From: JBJHCA01 sp050485785
GTDB taxonomy: Bacteria; Bacteroidota; Bacteroidia; Chitinophagales; Saprospiraceae
DNA: 64,000 nt
Assembly (NCBI GenBank): GCA_050485785.1
Contig: JBJHCA010000005.1
Coordinates: 4,746-68,745, forward strand
Direction: 5' to 3'
Shown in pieces: positions 60,339-64,000 of the stretch. Below the pieces are notes generated by a model, which was given only the letters and a program-made list of their open reading frames with translations, did no database searches and had not been told where the DNA came from. The position numbers and the translations under genes were made by a program. Numbering within the stretch: the first letter of the stretch is position 1; each line of letters begins with the position of its first letter.

Positions 60339-61835
60339 ATGAGATACATTGCGATGCTTGCATTGACTTTGGTCACCATATTTTCTGCACAAGCCCAAAC
60401 CGAAATTGAAGCCTTGCTATACAGTCAGCAAAATTACGGGATCACCGCCAGGGGGTTGGCTCTGGGAGGTGCATTTGCTGCGCTCGGAGGTGATGTTTCG
60501 GCCATCCATGCCAATCCGGCAGCCACAGCCATTTACCGAAGCAGTGAGTTCACTATTTCACCTGCCTTTAATCGCTATCAGAAGCGATCCACATTTTTTG
60601 GAGAAACTTCCGAAAACTCTACCACCCGATTCCAGATGCCCCAGATGGCAGCCGTGTTTCCCGGCATTGAAAGAACACACTCCGGTTGGAAACACGCCGT
60701 AGGGGCGCTGGGCTATCACAGAACACACGACTTTAGCAGCGAATTTGAGTTTGCCGGCATTTCTGCCGGATCTATTACAAACCGTTTTGTGGAAAGGGCT
60801 ACCGGCTTTTTTCCCGATGAACTGGATCCGTTCACGGAAAAACTGGCTTATGACATTGACCTGATTTTTAACCCCAGCGGAGATATACTGACAGAGTATG
60901 CGGGTGATATATCGGTGAGTGACCGCGTGTGGAAATCACAGCATACTGAGCGGTCGGGTGGTATTCACGATGTATTTTTATCCTATGCCGCCAATTACGG
61001 AGACCGGTTGTATCTGGGCGGTAGTCTTCATATCCCCTTTTTACGGCTGGAAGAGACCAGCATTTACCGCGAGGAGGATCAGAACAATCAGATTGCCTTT
61101 TTTAACTCCATGCATTATCAGCAGGAATTTACGGTAACAGGAGCAGGAATACAGGCCAAATTGGGCGCTATTTACCGCTTCAGCAGTATGCTGCGCGCTT
61201 CACTTGCTTACCACTCACCAATGTCCATAAGACTCAACGAACAATTCTTAACGCATATGGGAGCCAGTATTACCTATGAAGACGGTTCGGGCAATAGCCC
61301 CAACAATGCAGTTTCTCCATCGGGTTCTTATTCATACCGCTTTGTATCTCCTATGCGGGTTAATGCCGGTATTGCTGCAGTATTTGGCAGTTCCGGTCTT
61401 ATCAGCCTAGAAGCGGATTTCGTGGATTACACCAGAGCTAGATTTCGCTTTGACCGGGAAGGCAGTGCGTCGGATGCCAATATAGAACGCAATCTCAATC
61501 AGGTGATCAGCAATACCTACCGCAGTGTGATCAATATGCGGGCGGGTGGTGAAGTGGTGCTCGACAACACCCGGCTGCGCGCCGGTTACAGTTTCAAACC
61601 CGATCCATTCAGAGGAGGACTGGTCAGCATCAATGGTGCCGAACATCAAGTAAGCGGAGGTATCGGTATGCGCTGGGATTCATTTTTTATAGATGCTGCT
61701 GTAGCCTATGCACTCACCGAACGCGAGTATTATCCCTATACGACGGAAGTGCTGATTGGTACTGACGGCCCGCAACGGGTTTCCCAGGACATCAGTCGTT
61801 TACGGACAATGCTGACTCTGGGATTCAGATTTTAA
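60339..61835 (+). CDS. OmpP1/FadL/TodX-type outer-membrane transport protein
   Basis: A 498-aa protein with a signal peptide (ending SAQAQ) and the N-terminal hatch pattern of the FadL/TodX family: ARGLALGGAFAALGGDVSAIHANPAATAIYR (about 37-66; shown in part), which matches the GxxxAGxGGAxxAxxxDxxAxxxNPA signature. The rest is a barrel of about 14 strands, ending RLRTMLTLGFRF with a terminal Phe. The family imports hydrophobic molecules across the outer membrane; in Bacteroidota such proteins are also found with gliding or lipid genes. Substrate unknown. Preceded by a terminator, so it has its own promoter, which I did not find. Confidence 0.85.
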   Translation: MRYIAMLALTLVTIFSAQAQTEIEALLYSQQNYGITARGLALGGAFAALGGDVSAIHANPAATAIYRSSEFTISPAFNRYQKRSTFFGETSENSTTRFQMPQMAAVFPGIERTHSGWKHAVGALGYHRTHDFSSEFEFAGISAGSITNRFVERATGFFPDELDPFTEKLAYDIDLIFNPSGDILTEYAGDISVSDRVWKSQHTERSGGIHDVFLSYAANYGDRLYLGGSLHIPFLRLEETSIYREEDQNNQIAFFNSMHYQQEFTVTGAGIQAKLGAIYRFSSMLRASLAYHSPMSIRLNEQFLTHMGASITYEDGSGNSPNNAVSPSGSYSYRFVSPMRVNAGIAAVFGSSGLISLEADFVDYTRARFRFDREGSASDANIERNLNQVISNTYRSVINMRAGGEVVLDNTRLRAGYSFKPDPFRGGLVSINGAEHQVSGGIGMRWDSFFIDAAVAYALTEREYYPYTTEVLIGTDGPQRVSQDISRLRTMLTLGFRF

Positions 61836-61867
61836 TTTTCAGGAACAGGCTGCTCTACTGAGCATGT

Positions 61868-61896
61868 ACAACAAAGAGCTATCCCAAAAAAACAAA
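61868..61896 (-). repeat. Intergenic motif copy (reverse orientation)
   Basis: On the plus strand ACAACAAAGAGCTATCCC is followed by an A-run; this is the motif of 57122 on the other strand. It lies in the convergent space between the OmpP1-like gene and serC. A small GCTC/GAGC inverted repeat stands next to it. Confidence 0.4.
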
Positions 61897-61957
61897 AGCT
61901 GCCGATCCTGAAAAGTAAACCTGTCCGTTCATTGCGAACTCCGGTAAAAAGAAGCAT

Positions 61958-63031
61958 TTATCGGCTGTAAGTTTGCTCAAAATCCTGCATCAGCTGTACC
62001 AGAAACACCACGCTGTCAAGGCCGAGTGCGTTATACATGCTGGCCCGGCAACCGCCCACTGACCTGTGCCCTTTGATGCCAACGATGCCTGACTCGTTGC
62101 AGCGCTGAATGAAGGCCGTTTCTGTATCGGTATCTTTGGCAATGAAATTGGCGTTCATCCAGCTTCGGTCTTCCGTGGCCACAGGAGCCTCAAACAGTGC
62201 GTTGCGATCAATTTCAGCGTACAGCAAATCAGCTTTGGCCCGGTTGCGCTTCTCCATAGCAGGCAATCCGCCCTGTGCTTTAATCCATCGCAAATTGAGC
62301 ATAGACGTGTAGATAGGGAACACCGGTGGCGTATTGTAAGTGGAACCGCCTTTGATGTGGGTCCGGTAGTCGAGCATGGTAGGCATGGTGCGCCGGATAC
62401 GCGCTGACATGTCTTTTCGGATAATAACCAGGGTAACACCGGCCGGTCCCAGATTTTTTTGAGCTCCGGCGTAGATCAGGCCAAAATTGCTCACATCTAC
62501 CGGCCGGCTGAAAATATCGCTCGACATGTCGCACACAATGGGAATCGGGCTGTCGGGGAAATCAAAATACTGGCTGCCAAAGATGGTATTATTGCCGGTA
62601 AGGTGCAAGTACACGGCATCTTCGGGGATACTGTATCCTTTTGGTATATGCCGGTAGCCGTCCTCTTTGGACGAAGCCACCACATCCACATTCCCGAATG
62701 CCCGTGCTTCTTTAATTGCCTTGGATGACCAGGAACCGGTATCCACATAAGCTGCCGTTTCACCTTCGTTCAACAGATTCATAGGCACCATGAAGAACTG
62801 GGTACTGGCTCCGCCGCTTAAAAAAAGAATGTCATAATCCTCGTTCAGGCTCAGGAGCTCCCGGATAAGCGCTGCAGTTTCATCGAGTACAGCCGTGAAC
62901 TCTTTACTGCGGTGAGATATTTCGAGAAGTGACAGGCCGCTGCCGTCAAAATCCAACACGGCTTCTGCAGCCTGTTCAAATACTTCACGGGGCAATATGG
63001 CCGGGCCTGCGCCAAAATTGTGTTTTTTCAT
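61958..63031 (-). CDS. serC: Phosphoserine aminotransferase
   Basis: A 357-aa PLP enzyme that makes 3-phosphoserine from 3-phosphohydroxypyruvate in serine synthesis. It starts KKHNFGAGPAILPREVFEQA; LFLSGGASTQFFMVPMNLL, DMSSDIFSRPVD and the PLP Lys in YAGAQKNLGPAG (about 197) are present; the C-terminus has GIKGHRSVGGCRASMYNAL with the phosphate-binding Arg residues. ATG 63031 is set by homology and by the -7 box at 63049-63056, which excludes the upstream start. Monocistronic. It converges with the OmpP1-like gene; serA is not in the window. Confidence 0.96.
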   Translation of the reverse strand: MKKHNFGAGPAILPREVFEQAAEAVLDFDGSGLSLLEISHRSKEFTAVLDETAALIRELLSLNEDYDILFLSGGASTQFFMVPMNLLNEGETAAYVDTGSWSSKAIKEARAFGNVDVVASSKEDGYRHIPKGYSIPEDAVYLHLTGNNTIFGSQYFDFPDSPIPIVCDMSSDIFSRPVDVSNFGLIYAGAQKNLGPAGVTLVIIRKDMSARIRRTMPTMLDYRTHIKGGSTYNTPPVFPIYTSMLNLRWIKAQGGLPAMEKRNRAKADLLYAEIDRNALFEAPVATEDRSWMNANFIAKDTDTETAFIQRCNESGIVGIKGHRSVGGCRASMYNALGLDSVVFLVQLMQDFEQTYSR

Positions 63032-63048
63032 AGTGGAATTCTTTCGTG

Positions 63049-63056
63049 CAAATTTA
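63049..63056 (-). promoter_or_regulatory. -7 box of serC
   Basis: TAAATTTG on the minus strand, 17 bp before the serC ATG at 63031. Confidence 0.5.
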
Positions 63057-63148
63057 GCTTTATTCATGAGCCGTACAACAAAACTCACCGTGAAAGCCCT
63101 GTTATTTTTCTGTTGATTGTATGAGTGTTCAACCCGGAAATGCTGTGT

Positions 63149-63961
63149 TTAAAAATCGAGAGAAAATCCGGTTCGAAAAGCATACACCATCCTGGTTACC
63201 GGCACTACAGGCCGGTCATCGTAACTAAAGTCCAGAGAATTGTTGAGGGAAAAGCGTTCGGTGATCTTTACGTTTAGGTGGGTATTGTTGCTGATACGAT
63301 GCCGGAAAAACCGGCTACTGCGGTCATACCCGGTTTGAAAATAAACTACAGTGTTGAAGTCTATATACTCGGTAATACTGGCTCTGAAGGAAAGATAGTT
63401 ACTCCACTTGATGAAACGGGTTTCTACGTTTTCGGCTGAAAACGGGTGTTCCCATTGCTCGTATTCAAACATGGCTCCCGAGCCCAATACCAGGTTCACA
63501 TGCTTACTGCCGATCAGTGTCTGCCTGAGCCCGGCACCGGCTAAAAGCCTTGGATCAAGTCCCCGGAAATTATCATAGGAATACTGAGCAAAAACTTCAG
63601 GGTTGGTCTTTTTCTCCCTCAGGAATATGCAACGGGCATGTAAAAACCCGAAGCTAAGGAATACACCCTGATTGATAGACAAGTAGTCAAGCCTGCCCAT
63701 TAACATATAGGCATGCAGCGGCGATTGATATAGTCCGTTAATGGCGGCATTATACCCAAACATATTCACGGGATCTGTTTCAGCTGCACTCCGGTTATAC
63801 ACATTGAGACCGAAAGTCCCCTTAAACATAAAAGGCGTCAGGGTATCTGCCTGTAACCGTATGCGCTCAATATTGAGGATCTGCGCATGACCCGCTACAC
63901 TGAAAACTGCAAGGAAAAACATCATCCACGTCACCATGACAACCCAATATAAATATCTCAT
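63149..63961 (-). CDS. Outer-membrane protein, DUF481-like beta-barrel
   Basis: A 270-aa protein with a signal peptide (about 1-26, ending AGHAQ). The mature part is all-beta with alternating aromatic and polar residues (FKGTFGLNVYNRSAAETD; YLSFRASITEYIDFNTVVYFQ) and ends with an aromatic residue (RTGFSLDF), typical of a small outer-membrane barrel. The last 100 residues, describing a repeated RxSxxFxxRI...NxxLNVKIT pattern, resemble DUF481 proteins. Function unknown. The ATG at 63961 is chosen over a GTG one codon upstream. Confidence 0.65.
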   Translation of the reverse strand: MRYLYWVVMVTWMMFFLAVFSVAGHAQILNIERIRLQADTLTPFMFKGTFGLNVYNRSAAETDPVNMFGYNAAINGLYQSPLHAYMLMGRLDYLSINQGVFLSFGFLHARCIFLREKKTNPEVFAQYSYDNFRGLDPRLLAGAGLRQTLIGSKHVNLVLGSGAMFEYEQWEHPFSAENVETRFIKWSNYLSFRASITEYIDFNTVVYFQTGYDRSSRFFRHRISNNTHLNVKITERFSLNNSLDFSYDDRPVVPVTRMVYAFRTGFSLDF

Positions 63962-63981
63962 CACCTTTGTTCTGTTTCCGG

Positions 63982-63989
63982 CAAATATA
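63982..63989 (-). promoter_or_regulatory. -7 box of the DUF481-like gene
   Basis: TATATTTG on the minus strand, 20 bp before the ATG at 63961, near the right edge of the window. Confidence 0.5.
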
Positions 63990-64000
63990 GCTGCATACCC

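Noticed and set aside
1..64000. CRISPR arrays, transposases, prophage genes, rRNA or tRNA genes
   Set aside because: I read both strands for repeat-spacer patterns and mobile-element proteins and saw none.

Overview
The window is a stretch of chromosome from a member of the Bacteroidota. The evidence is consistent across it. Many genes are preceded by the phylum's -7 box TAnnTTTG. There is a gliding-motility lipoprotein (GldH), an acpP-fabF-rnc gene order, an archaeal-type prolyl-tRNA synthetase, a Porin_10-type porin, a TonB-linked beta-barrel receptor of the OMP_b-brl_3 type, DUF4159 and DUF6265 proteins, and many exported proteins whose signal peptides end in AQ. Housekeeping genes (htpG, grpE-dnaJ, ruvB, icd, pyk, pdhB, pyrC, serC, proS) show it is not a plasmid. 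I cannot name the genus.

Layout. 1-4.6 kb: the start of an M43-like metalloprotease that runs off the left edge, a Rep_3-type replication initiator and an AarF/UbiB kinase. 4.8-9.5 kb: an MFS transporter, recX, crcB, htpG with its terminator, and a 40-residue membrane protein. 9.6-14.7 kb: a leftward group of M48 peptidase, a secreted protein of unknown function, a CPBP membrane protease and DNA polymerase IV. 14.9-17.6 kb: a cobalamin riboswitch followed by an outer-membrane receptor broken by one frameshift. 17.8-25 kb: pyk, acpP, fabF, rnc, a TlpA-like thioredoxin, grpE, dnaJ, gldH. 25-33.3 kb: DUF4159, rsmE, DUF4258 and DUF445 proteins, a lipoprotein, SCO1, pdhB, two tandem FKBP isomerases and pyrC. 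33.5-43.9 kb: a twin-AAA+ ATPase with two N-terminal repeats, a YkgJ-type protein, a PolB-like exonuclease, a coiled-coil membrane protein, a porin, ruvB, a DUF6970-like lipoprotein and icd. 43.9-46.3 kb: an A/T-richer insert with a 640-bp gene-free stretch, then AraC, VOC and DUF6265 genes. 46.4-54.4 kb: fabG, then a tight leftward operon of two amidohydrolases, a long-chain acyl-CoA ligase and an SDR. 54.5-64 kb: a cation/proton antiporter fused to cytosolic domains, proS, a Tyr/Pro-rich secreted protein, an OmpP1/FadL-type barrel, serC and a further outer-membrane protein.

Regulation visible in the sequence: a cobalamin riboswitch, a roughly 45-bp promoter pattern built on a TGTCA-n3-TGACa palindrome shared by htpG and grpE-dnaJ, an attenuator-like hairpin between acpP and fabF, and several intrinsic terminators. 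A short intergenic motif (T-run followed by CTCTTTGTTG and often an inverted repeat) recurs at least six times. No tRNA, rRNA, CRISPR array, transposase or prophage gene was found. Nothing here is obviously a new defence or biosynthetic system; the most unusual items are the twin-AAA+ protein, the riboswitch-receptor pair and the shared heat-shock promoter pattern.
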